Shown piece by piece: positions 15,306 through 23,139 of a DNA stretch of 29,565 nt. Each line of letters opens with the position of its first letter. Position 1 is the first letter of the stretch. The position numbers and the translations under genes are program-made. A model generated the notes under the pieces. The model saw nothing but the letters and a program-made list of their open reading frames with translations. It did not search any database and was not told where the DNA came from. The stretch is from contig CAZGSG010000028.1 of the NCBI GenBank assembly GCA_964528095.1, forward strand, positions 1-29,565. The letters are read 5' to 3'. The DNA is from CAZGSG01 sp964528095 (GTDB taxonomy: Bacteria; Bacteroidota; Bacteroidia; Chitinophagales; Chitinophagaceae).

Positions 15306-16658
15306 ATGGGTAGAAAGCTATTATTGGAAAAGGATAAGGTAGAAGGCATCCGTTACTTCGATGTATATCGAAGAGAAGGCGGATATCGTAGCGTGGAGAA
15401 GGCATTGAAAACAATGGCTCCCGATGCGGTAACGGAAGAAGTGAAGAAAAGCGGTCTGCGTGGTCGTGGTGGCGCGGGGTTTCCTACCGGTATGAAATGG
15501 AGTTTTCTGGCAAAACCCCAGGGTGTACCCCGTTACCTGGTGGTGAACGCGGATGAGAGTGAGCCGGGTACTTTTAAAGACAGGTACCTGATGGAATTTA
15601 TCCCCCATTTATTGATAGAAGGAATGATCGTTGCTTCTTTTGCATTAGGAAGTAATCGCTCTTATATCTATATCCGTGGGGAATATGCCTGGATCGTGGA
15701 TATTCTTGAACAGGCGATACAGGAAGCAAAGAACAATGGATTTTTAGGTAAGAATATTCTAGGCACTGGTTTCGATTGTGAAATCTATGTACATCGTGGT
15801 GCCGGTGCATATATATGTGGTGAAGAAACGGCGCTGATCGAATCACTGGAAGGAAAAAGAGGTAATCCACGTATCAAACCTCCGTTTCCTGCGGTAAAAG
15901 GCGTATGGGATTGCCCAACGGTGGTAAACAATGTAGAAACTATCGCGGCGGTGGTGCCCATCATCAACGAAGGTGGCGAGGAATATGCAAAGATCGGCGT
16001 GGGTAAATCAACAGGTACCAAACTGATCTCCGCCTGTGGTAATATTAATAAACCCGGCGTATTCGAAATTGATATGACCATTTCTGTAGAAGAATTTATT
16101 TACAGCGATGAATATTGTGGTGGTATTGCCAAAGGAAGAAAATTGAAAGCCTGTATACCAGGTGGCTCTTCTGTTCCTATTCTGCCTGCTAATCTTTTGC
16201 TGAAAACAGCGAAGGGTGATACCAGGATGATGAACTATGAGAGTTTAAGTGATGGAGGTTTCGCCACTGGTTCCATGATGGGATCAGGGGGATTCATTGT
16301 ACTGGATGAAGACCAGTGCGTGGTAAGACATACGTATACACTGGCGAGATTTTATCGTCATGAAAGTTGCGGTCAATGTTCACCCTGTAGAGAAGGAACA
16401 GGCTGGATGGAAAAACTATTATTACGGCTGGAAAAAGGGCAGGGCAAGATCAGTGATATCGATCTTTTATGGGATATACAGCGCAAGATAGAAGGCAATA
16501 CGATTTGTCCCCTGGGTGATGCGGCCGCGTGGCCGGTAGCCGCAGCGATCAGGCATTTCAGGGATGAATTTGAATGGCATGTAACGAACGCGGATGAAGC
16601 GTTGAGAAGAAATTATGGCATAGCGCATTATGCGGATCCGTTGGAGGTTATGGCTTGA
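15306..16658 (+). CDS. nuoF: NADH-quinone oxidoreductase subunit F (NADH/FMN-binding)
   Basis: A 450-residue (51-kDa type) subunit that oxidises NADH and passes electrons to FMN and [4Fe-4S] cluster N3. Motifs are GRGGAGFPTG (53-62, NADH-binding glycine-rich), FMN-site GAGAYICGEETALIES (165-180), and the N3 ligands in ESCGQCSPC (C355, C358, C361) plus C401 in NTICPLGD. Length is normal. It forms the NADH module with NuoE and NuoG. Both flanking gaps hold inverted-repeat elements, and a four helix bundle gene separates it from nuoG. Confidence 0.98.
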   Translation: MGRKLLLEKDKVEGIRYFDVYRREGGYRSVEKALKTMAPDAVTEEVKKSGLRGRGGAGFPTGMKWSFLAKPQGVPRYLVVNADESEPGTFKDRYLMEFIPHLLIEGMIVASFALGSNRSYIYIRGEYAWIVDILEQAIQEAKNNGFLGKNILGTGFDCEIYVHRGAGAYICGEETALIESLEGKRGNPRIKPPFPAVKGVWDCPTVVNNVETIAAVVPIINEGGEEYAKIGVGKSTGTKLISACGNINKPGVFEIDMTISVEEFIYSDEYCGGIAKGRKLKACIPGGSSVPILPANLLLKTAKGDTRMMNYESLSDGGFATGSMMGSGGFIVLDEDQCVVRHTYTLARFYRHESCGQCSPCREGTGWMEKLLLRLEKGQGKISDIDLLWDIQRKIEGNTICPLGDAAAWPVAAAIRHFRDEFEWHVTNADEALRRNYGIAHYADPLEVMA

Positions 16659-16661
16659 GAG

Positions 16662-17224
16662 AAAATTCAAAATTAAAAAATCAAAAGTCAAAAAGGCGTG
16701 ATGAAATGAAGGGGTTGATTTGATTGAGATAGTTGAAATTGTGAATAGAGTAAATAGTGCGGGATGGAACGTGAATGGGAGAGTTTTGAATTGAATGAAG
16801 ATGAGCGGCCGTATAATATCAGGCACCGGTCTTATTATTTTTCGAAAGAGATTGTGTTGTTTGTGAAGGAATGCAGATATGAAAGAGTTTTTAGTTCTTT
16901 GTTTGATCAATTAATAAGAAGTGCTACCTCCATTGGAGCAAATATTGCAGAAGGAAAATCCGGCAGTTCAAAAAAGGACTTCCGAAATTTCCTCCTCATC
17001 GCATTAAAATCAGCCAATGAAGCAAAATACTGGCTATGCCTCATCAGGGATACAATGGAAGTAGACAGGAAAAAGATCAACGGACTATTAAGAGAAGCAG
17101 ACGAACTCTCAAAGATCATTGCAAGCATTGCTTTAAATATGGAAAAAGAATGAAACAAAGCCTGTAATGAAATTTGAACTATCGCGAGAACATTTTTTAA
17201 TTTTTAATTTTGACTTTTGAATTT
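16662..17224 (+). mobile_element. Element E4: inverted arms enclosing a four helix bundle gene
   Basis: A 563-base unit filling the whole nuoF-nuoG gap, from 4 bases after one stop to 6 bases before the next start. The left arm (from 16663, AAATTCAAAATTAAAAAATC) and right arm (17193-17224, ending TGACTTTTGAATTT) are complementary at 26 of 32 positions, with the outer 10 perfect. Subterminal GGCGTGATGAA is shared with 14841-14889. The sequence after the gene (ACAAAGCCTG, then TGAAATTT) is shared with the element before nuoF. Classifying it as mobile is inference; no transposase and no target duplication are seen. Confidence 0.55.
16764..17153 (+). CDS. Four helix bundle protein (23S rRNA-IVP / S23 family)
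   Basis: A 129-residue protein with the family core: YYFSKEIVLFVKECRYERVF, then LFDQLIRSATSIGANIAEGK, then KKDFRNFLLIALKSANEAKY with a matching fourth helix from VDRKKINGLLREADELSKII. The IGANIAEG turn is diagnostic. Relatives are encoded in intervening sequences of Leptospira 23S rRNA genes, and Avd of diversity-generating retroelements has the same fold; both are basic, oligomeric, nucleic-acid-associated proteins. No rRNA gene or reverse transcriptase is present here. The gene lies between nuoF and nuoG on the operon strand, bracketed by inverted repeat arms. Its role is unknown. Confidence 0.9.
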   Translation: MEREWESFELNEDERPYNIRHRSYYFSKEIVLFVKECRYERVFSSLFDQLIRSATSIGANIAEGKSGSSKKDFRNFLLIALKSANEAKYWLCLIRDTMEVDRKKINGLLREADELSKIIASIALNMEKE

Positions 17225-17229
17225 ATATA

Positions 17230-18354
17230 ATGGGAGAAGAAGCAAAAAAAGAACCACCAGCAAAGTTTAAGGTCACCATCGACAATATCACAGTCGAAGT
17301 AGATCCCGGAACAAGCATTTTGCTGGCAGCGCGCCAGATAGGAGGAGATGTGACACCGCCGGCCATGTGCTTTTACAGTAAGTTGAAAGGCAGCGGTGGT
17401 AAATGCCGCACCTGCCTGGTAGAAGTGGCAGCAGGCTCTACCGCTGATCCACGCCCCATGCCCAAACTGGTAGCAAGTTGCCGTACCAATGTGATGGATG
17501 GCATGATCGTAAAAAATATTACCAGTGATAGAGTGATCGATGCGAGGGCGGGCGTGGTAGAATTCCTTTTATTAAATCACCCGCTTGATTGTCCGATCTG
17601 CGACCAGGCAGGTGAATGTCACCTGCAGGACCTGGGATATGAACATGGAAAAGAAGGCACGCGCTATGAATTTTCCAGGAGAACGTTTGATAAAGAAGAT
17701 ATAGGGCCTTACATACAATTACACATGACAAGATGTATTCTTTGTTATCGTTGTACGTATGTAGCGGATCAGCTCACCAATAACCGGGTACATGGTATTC
17801 TTGATCGTGGTGATCATGCGGAAATCTCTACTTATATAGCCAAAGCGATCGACAATGATTTCAGTGGTAATATGATCGATGTTTGCCCTGTAGGCGCGTT
17901 GACCGATAAAACATTCCGTTTTAAAAACAGGGTTTGGTTTACCAAACCGGTAGAAGCGCACCGCGATTGCCCCACCTGTGCCGGTAAAGTAACACTGTGG
18001 AACAGGGGTGATGAAGTGTTGAGAGTAACCGCGCGGAAAGATGAATGGGGAGAAGTGCAAAGCTATGATGGTAAACCCGGCTGGATCTGTAATACCTGCC
18101 GCTTTGATAAAAAGAAATTAAGCGATTGGGTGATCGAAGGGCCAACCAACGTGAACCGTCACTCTGTTATTTCCGCCAATCATTATGTGGGCGCTACCAA
18201 GCCGATGGAAACGATCGCCGACGTAATGGGAGGCAAGCAGCCTAATTTATTGATGGATATCCATGATATCAGCGAGGTGAATGACCCATCGGTAGACCTT
18301 AGTTTGATCAACGGTCCGGCAACAGGTAAAACATTTGAAAAGAGCAAACAGTAA
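17230..18354 (+). CDS. nuoG: NADH-quinone oxidoreductase subunit G, short form
   Basis: A 374-residue iron-sulfur subunit of the NADH module. It binds [2Fe-2S] N1b (C47, C59, C62, C84), the His-ligated [4Fe-4S] N5 (H117, C121, C124, C130) and [4Fe-4S] N4 (C169, C172, C175, C219). A further pair of CxxC motifs, CPTC (247-250) and CNTC (287-290), could hold one more cluster or a metal. The molybdopterin-oxidoreductase-like domain that makes up the rest of E. coli NuoG (about 900 residues) is missing. The gene ends cleanly 10 bases before nuoH. Short NuoG proteins are, as far as I know, normal in Bacteroidota, so this is not decay. Confidence 0.93.
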   Translation: MGEEAKKEPPAKFKVTIDNITVEVDPGTSILLAARQIGGDVTPPAMCFYSKLKGSGGKCRTCLVEVAAGSTADPRPMPKLVASCRTNVMDGMIVKNITSDRVIDARAGVVEFLLLNHPLDCPICDQAGECHLQDLGYEHGKEGTRYEFSRRTFDKEDIGPYIQLHMTRCILCYRCTYVADQLTNNRVHGILDRGDHAEISTYIAKAIDNDFSGNMIDVCPVGALTDKTFRFKNRVWFTKPVEAHRDCPTCAGKVTLWNRGDEVLRVTARKDEWGEVQSYDGKPGWICNTCRFDKKKLSDWVIEGPTNVNRHSVISANHYVGATKPMETIADVMGGKQPNLLMDIHDISEVNDPSVDLSLINGPATGKTFEKSKQ

Positions 18355-18364
18355 TAATTGAACC

Positions 18365-19414
18365 ATGCATTTACTCGCCATTGACTGGTATTTTATTTTA
18401 GAGAAATTTTTATTGATAGGATTGATCATTTCCCTTTCGATGGTAGTGGCGATGTATGCTACCTATGGAGAAAGAAAAGTAGCGGCTTTCCTGCAGGACA
18501 GGATCGGTCCTAACAGGGCAGGTATCTTCGGGATCCTTCAGCCATTGGCAGATGGTGGTAAATTATTCTTCAAAGAAGAGATCATTCCGATGATCTCCTC
18601 CAAATTCCTTTTTATACTGGGTCCCTGCCTGGCCATGATCACGGCTTTGCTGACCAGCGCTGTCATTCCCTGGAGCACACCACTGCATATGTTTGGAAAA
18701 GACATTTCATTACAGGTGGCGGATGTGAATATAGGCATCCTCTTCATTTTTGGTGTGGTGAGCATGGGTGTATATGGTATTATGATCGGGGGCTGGGCAT
18801 CTAATAATAAATTCTCCCTGCTGGCCGCTATCCGGGGCGCATCCCAAATGGTGTCATATGAATTACCAATGGGGCTTGCGTTGATCGCGGTGCTGATGCT
18901 GGTAGGTGATCTGCGTATGAGCATGATCGTAAACAATCAATTGGAACATGGCTGGCATATTATTTATCAGCCAATCGGGTTCCTGATATTTTTTGTATGT
19001 GCGCTGGCAGAGTGTAATCGTACGCCGTTTGATCTGCCGGAAGCAGAGAACGAATTAAATTTTGGTTATCACCAGGAATATTCATCCATGAAACTCGGGT
19101 TTTACCTGTTTGCTGAATACATCAATATGTTCATCAGCGGCGTGGTGATGTCGACCCTGTATTTTGGCGGATATGATATTCCATTTGTAAAAGAAGCAGA
19201 CTGGGGCATCGGGCAGAACTGGCTGGCCATTATCGGCTTTGTGGTATTGATGGCCAAAGCGCTGTTTTTTGTATTCGTGTTTATGTGGATCCGGTGGACG
19301 ATACCCCGGTTCCGGTTCGACCAGTTAATGAACCTGGGCTGGAAAAAACTGATACCACTGGCCTTGATCAATATGGTATTGACAGCCGCGTTGGTATTGT
19401 GGTTGAGAAAATAA
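18365..19414 (+). CDS. nuoH: NADH-quinone oxidoreductase subunit H
   Basis: A 349-residue membrane subunit with about eight helices that forms the mouth of the quinone chamber and the start of the proton path. Conserved segments are QDRIGPNRAGIFGILQPLAD with KLFFKEE, then GGWASNNKFSLLAAIRGASQ with SYELPMGLALI, and ECNRTPFDLPEAENELNFGY with HQEYSSMKLGFYLFAEYINM. These carry the charged residues of the E-channel. Length and order are standard. A gap of 146 bases with a possible internal promoter follows before nuoI. Confidence 0.97.
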   Translation: MHLLAIDWYFILEKFLLIGLIISLSMVVAMYATYGERKVAAFLQDRIGPNRAGIFGILQPLADGGKLFFKEEIIPMISSKFLFILGPCLAMITALLTSAVIPWSTPLHMFGKDISLQVADVNIGILFIFGVVSMGVYGIMIGGWASNNKFSLLAAIRGASQMVSYELPMGLALIAVLMLVGDLRMSMIVNNQLEHGWHIIYQPIGFLIFFVCALAECNRTPFDLPEAENELNFGYHQEYSSMKLGFYLFAEYINMFISGVVMSTLYFGGYDIPFVKEADWGIGQNWLAIIGFVVLMAKALFFVFVFMWIRWTIPRFRFDQLMNLGWKKLIPLALINMVLTAALVLWLRK

Positions 19415-19493
19415 TTGAATAGTGCCGGAAAACAGCGATAAAAAAGGAATTATAGTTTATATCAGGGGCATGAAGCCAAATCGAAGACTAAAG

Positions 19494-19526
19494 TTGCTGA
19501 AGCTGGGCACATAAAATATATATTTG
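19494..19526 (+). promoter_or_regulatory. Possible internal promoter before nuoI
   Basis: TATATTTG at 19519-19526 fully matches the -7 consensus TAnnTTTG. A weak -33 box (TTGC, 19494-19497) lies 21 bases upstream. The nuoI start is 34 bases downstream. The gap 19415-19560 is longer than most in the operon and holds no repeat element, so a secondary promoter for the membrane-arm genes is plausible. Confidence 0.35.
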
Positions 19527-19560
19527 CGCAAATTTTAAATATACGTCGGGGAAAAGAATT

Positions 19561-20103
19561 ATGCCACTAACACAAAGAGCAAAACCGGTTGATCGCAAAC
19601 CAATGACCTGGTTGGAAAGCATATACTTGTGGAATATAGCGAAGGGCATGCTGATCACGATCGGGCACTTATTTAAAAAGAAAGCCACGATCCAGTACCC
19701 GGAACAAAAAAGAACATTCTCCAAGGTATTCCGGGGTGTACAGATATTGAACAGGGATGCGGAGGGCAGGGAAAATTGCACGGCCTGCGGTCTTTGTGCG
19801 GTAGCCTGTCCTGCGGAAGCCATCACTATGGAAGCGGCAGAACGCCAGCCCGGTGAAGAGCATTTATACAAGGAAGAAAAATACGCGGCTAAGTACGAGA
19901 TCAATATGCTGCGTTGCATATTCTGCGGTTATTGTGAAGAAGCCTGTCCGAAAGACGCGATCTATTTATCAGAAACCTTTGCTCCGGCCAATTATGGAAG
20001 AAAAGGATTTATCTATAAAAAAGAGGATTTGCTGATACCACATCCGAAAGAAGATCCGGAGGGGTATAAAAAAGCATTGGGTGAAAAAGCTGTGAAGAGT
20101 TAA
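19561..20103 (+). CDS. nuoI: NADH-quinone oxidoreductase subunit I
   Basis: A 180-residue (23-kDa type) ferredoxin-like subunit with two [4Fe-4S] clusters, N6a and N6b. Ligands appear as two CxxCxxCxxxCP motifs: NCTACGLCAVACP (C73, C76, C79, C83) and RCIFCGYCEEACP (C119, C122, C125, C129). The N-terminal amphipathic stretch (WLESIYLWNIAKGMLITIGH) lies on the membrane surface. It passes electrons between the NADH module and NuoB. The C-terminal extension to residue 180 is charged. Confidence 0.97.
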   Translation: MPLTQRAKPVDRKPMTWLESIYLWNIAKGMLITIGHLFKKKATIQYPEQKRTFSKVFRGVQILNRDAEGRENCTACGLCAVACPAEAITMEAAERQPGEEHLYKEEKYAAKYEINMLRCIFCGYCEEACPKDAIYLSETFAPANYGRKGFIYKKEDLLIPHPKEDPEGYKKALGEKAVKS

Positions 20104-20188
20104 GACCATATCGTAACGAATCGACGAAAAAAGTTATAAAACCAACGCGGCTTACAGGGCTATTGCCCATGCCGGCTGATCAAGAGAA

Positions 20189-20689
20189 ATGAACATAACA
20201 CAAATATTATTCTGGCTCCTTTCGGTGATGGCGTTATTTGGCGCCCTGATGGTTGTTACCAGTAAGAACCCTGTCTATAGTGTATTGTGGTTGATACTTA
20301 CATTTTTTGCTATCTCCGGTCATTATATTTTATTGAATGCGCAGTTCCTCGCGGTAGTGAACATCATCGTGTATGCAGGTGCGATCATGGTACTGTTTTT
20401 ATTCGTGATCATGTTGATGAACCTGAACAAGAGCACAGAACCGCAAAAGAACCGCTGGGTTAAAATAGCCGGGGCGGTGGCAGGTGGTTGTCTTTTGCTG
20501 GTATTGGTAGCAGCCCTGCGTAATACGGAAATGAAAGGCCAGATATCCCAGGTAAATGAAGGCAATATCGGGCTGATCAAAAATCTGGGAAAAGAACTGT
20601 TCACTACCTATGTAGTGCCATTTGAGATAAGCAGTATTTTATTTTTGAGCGCGATGGTTGGAGCTGTGGTGATTGGGAAGAAGGAGTGA
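20189..20689 (+). CDS. nuoJ: NADH-quinone oxidoreductase subunit J
   Basis: A 166-residue membrane subunit with five hydrophobic segments. Conserved are SKNPVYSVLWLILTFFAISG and VVNIIVYAGAIMVLFLFVIM, the helix 3 region whose pi-bulge couples quinone reduction to pumping. The last helix (SSILFLSAMVGAVVIGKKE) closes the protein at the usual length. The following 133 bases before nuoK hold only an imperfect repeat of GGATATTGG near 20725-20750 and no clear signal. Confidence 0.95.
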   Translation: MNITQILFWLLSVMALFGALMVVTSKNPVYSVLWLILTFFAISGHYILLNAQFLAVVNIIVYAGAIMVLFLFVIMLMNLNKSTEPQKNRWVKIAGAVAGGCLLLVLVAALRNTEMKGQISQVNEGNIGLIKNLGKELFTTYVVPFEISSILFLSAMVGAVVIGKKE

Positions 20690-20822
20690 TGAGCGATGGA
20701 TAGCTCGATAGTGGATATTGGATGGAGGATATTGGGTATAGTGATAGGTTTGGATAAGTTGTGCGGTCTGGTATCATTATAAATGAATGTAAATAGTATA
20801 GAAATTAGCTAGTATATAGGTC

Positions 20823-21161
20823 ATGCCAATAAATTATTACATATTTCTTTCAATTGCTTTATTCTGTATTGGAATTGTGGGAGTGCTTACAAGACGCAAT
20901 GCCATCATCATATTTATGTGCATAGAGCTGATGCTGAATGCCGTGAATCTGTTGCTGGTCGCTTTTTCAAAAATGCATTTAAAAGCGGCGGTGGATGCGG
21001 GTAATCTGGCATCTACAGCAGGCACAGACGGGCAATTATTTGTTTTTTTCATTATGGTGGTAGCGGCTGCTGAAGTGAGTGTGGGCCTGGCCATCATCGT
21101 AATGATGTACAGGAATATCCACTCGGTGGATGTGAATTTTTTGAACAGGTTAAAACACTGA
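20823..21161 (+). CDS. nuoK: NADH-quinone oxidoreductase subunit K
   Basis: A 112-residue subunit with three membrane helices. The glutamates needed for proton transfer are visible in FMCIELMLNAVNLLLVAF (helix 2) and AAAEVSVGLAIIVMMYRN (helix 3). The loop between helices 2 and 3 (KAAVDAGNLASTAGTDGQLF) is slightly longer than in E. coli NuoK, which has about 100 residues. It is followed 50 bases later by nuoL. Confidence 0.96.
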   Translation: MPINYYIFLSIALFCIGIVGVLTRRNAIIIFMCIELMLNAVNLLLVAFSKMHLKAAVDAGNLASTAGTDGQLFVFFIMVVAAAEVSVGLAIIVMMYRNIHSVDVNFLNRLKH

Positions 21162-21211
21162 TATCCGAAGGCAGAGCAGGAGTTGCTGGTCCGGGTGTCT
21201 AACTGATAAAG

Positions 21212-23119
21212 ATGAAGAACGTTTTACAATTAGCGTATTTGATCCCTCTTTTTCCACTCATTGGTTTTCTGATCAATGGACTGGGAAGAAAACAGCTATC
21301 GAAAGGTATGACCGGGATCATCGGCAGCGGATCCGTGCTGGCTTCCTTTATTGTAAGTGTATGGGTTTTCATACAGGTAAAGAATGGTGCTACGCATGTA
21401 GCGCATTATTTTGATTTTATTAATGTGGGCGATCTCCGCATTCCCTTTGCATTCCAGATCGACCAGCTTTCTTCTTTATTCCTCCTGATCATTACCGGTG
21501 TGGGTTTTCTCATTCATGTATACTCTACTTCTTATATGCATGAAGAAAAGAGCGAACACTTCGCCCGGTATTTCGCTTATCTCAATCTCTTTGTATTCTC
21601 TATGCTGCTGCTGGTGATGGGCGCTAATTTCGTTATCATGTTCATCGGCTGGGAAGGCGTGGGGCTTTGTTCTTATTTACTGATCGGTTTCTGGTTTAAG
21701 AAAGATGAATATAATAAGGCGGCGAACAAGGCCTTTATCATGAACCGCATCGGTGATCTTGCATTCCTGATAGCGATCTTCTGGTTGATCAAAACACTCG
21801 GAACCGTATCGTACGACCAGGTATTTGCCGCGGAGAACATCGCGAAACTCAAGGGTTCGGATATTACCGCGATCACGCTCCTGCTTTTTATAGGAGCTAC
21901 GGGTAAAAGCGCGCAGATACCATTATATACCTGGCTGCCGGACGCGATGGCGGGTCCTACACCCGTATCCGCACTGATCCACGCGGCTACCATGGTTACA
22001 GCGGGTATCTATATGATCGCGCGCAGCAATATCCTTTATTCGCTGGCGCCATCCACCATGACTATTATCTGGGTCATTGGCCTGGCCACTGCTTTGCTGG
22101 CTGCAACAATCGCCCTTAAACAGAATGATATTAAAAAAGTACTGGCTTATTCAACCGTCAGCCAGTTAGGTTATATGTTCCTGGCCCTTGGCACAGGTTC
22201 ATATGTGGCCGCGGTTTTTCATGTAATGACACATGCTTTTTTCAAAGCGCTTTTGTTCCTGGGCAGTGGTAGTGTGATCCATGCCATGGGTGGCGAACAG
22301 GATATTCGTAAGATGGGTGGACTCAGCAAATACATGAAGATCACCAACATCACTTTTTTAATTGGTTGCCTGGCCATTGCTGGTATTCCCGGTCTCTCGG
22401 GTTTCTTTTCAAAAGATGAAATACTCGCTGGCGCGTTTGTAAAATCACCTGCTATCTATATTATCGGCCTGTTCACTGCATTGCTCACGGCTTTTTATAT
22501 GTTCCGTTTATATGCTACCACTTTCCGGGGTAGTTTCCGTGGCACACACGAGCAGGAACATCATTTGCATGAAAGCCCTGCGGCTATCACTATTCCATTG
22601 ATCATACTGGCGATACTATCAATCGTCGGCGGATATGTGGGAGTGCCTGAATTCATCATGCATGGCGCGCATGCGTTGAATGATTTTCTTGCGCCAATAT
22701 TTGCACAATCACATGCCGTACTCGGCGCTCATCCTATTTCTCATGATACAGAATGGATGCTCACGGGAATATCTGCCGCGCTGATACTGGTTGTGGTGAT
22801 CTTCGCCTGGACCAAATTCAGCAAAAAAGCGGATACCGCGGAAGCGACAGGTCTGGGTAAAGTGCTGGAGAATAAATGGTATGTGGATGAATTATATAAC
22901 AAGGCCGTAGTACAACCGTTGAATAAACTGGGTGGCATATTGAATACCTGGGTAGAGAAATGGTTTATTGATGGTATTGTAAATGGGGTAGGCAGATTGG
23001 TGAATTATGGCAGCCGCCAGTTGCGCTTATTGCAGAGCGGGCAGGTAGGCAGTTATGTATTGCTGATGGTCATCAGCATGCTAGTGATTTTTGTAGTACA
23101 ATTTTTTCTTAGAAAATAA
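21212..23119 (+). CDS. nuoL: NADH-quinone oxidoreductase subunit L (antiporter-like)
   Basis: A 635-residue proton-pumping subunit at the far end of the membrane arm. Key residues are the helix 5 glutamate in MFIGWEGVGLCSYLLIGFW (E148), the broken-helix lysine in TGKSAQIPLYTWLPDAMAGP (K233) and HAATMVTAGIYM. A further conserved lysine sits in KQNDIKKVLAYSTVSQLGYM. The C-terminal part includes the long lateral helix region and a final membrane anchor (YVLLMVISMLVIFVVQFFL). A His/Glu-rich loop (THEQEHHLHE) lies near residue 450. Length is normal for the family. Confidence 0.97.
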   Translation: MKNVLQLAYLIPLFPLIGFLINGLGRKQLSKGMTGIIGSGSVLASFIVSVWVFIQVKNGATHVAHYFDFINVGDLRIPFAFQIDQLSSLFLLIITGVGFLIHVYSTSYMHEEKSEHFARYFAYLNLFVFSMLLLVMGANFVIMFIGWEGVGLCSYLLIGFWFKKDEYNKAANKAFIMNRIGDLAFLIAIFWLIKTLGTVSYDQVFAAENIAKLKGSDITAITLLLFIGATGKSAQIPLYTWLPDAMAGPTPVSALIHAATMVTAGIYMIARSNILYSLAPSTMTIIWVIGLATALLAATIALKQNDIKKVLAYSTVSQLGYMFLALGTGSYVAAVFHVMTHAFFKALLFLGSGSVIHAMGGEQDIRKMGGLSKYMKITNITFLIGCLAIAGIPGLSGFFSKDEILAGAFVKSPAIYIIGLFTALLTAFYMFRLYATTFRGSFRGTHEQEHHLHESPAAITIPLIILAILSIVGGYVGVPEFIMHGAHALNDFLAPIFAQSHAVLGAHPISHDTEWMLTGISAALILVVVIFAWTKFSKKADTAEATGLGKVLENKWYVDELYNKAVVQPLNKLGGILNTWVEKWFIDGIVNGVGRLVNYGSRQLRLLQSGQVGSYVLLMVISMLVIFVVQFFLRK

Positions 23120-23139
23120 AAGAGTTCATCAATTAGTAT

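Noticed and set aside
16764..17153. Diversity-generating retroelement, since Avd has the four helix bundle fold
   Set aside because: No reverse transcriptase, template repeat or variable repeat is seen anywhere in the window.
17230..18354. NuoG as a truncated pseudogene
   Set aside because: All cluster ligands are present, the stop is followed at once by nuoH, and short NuoG proteins are to my knowledge usual in Bacteroidota.
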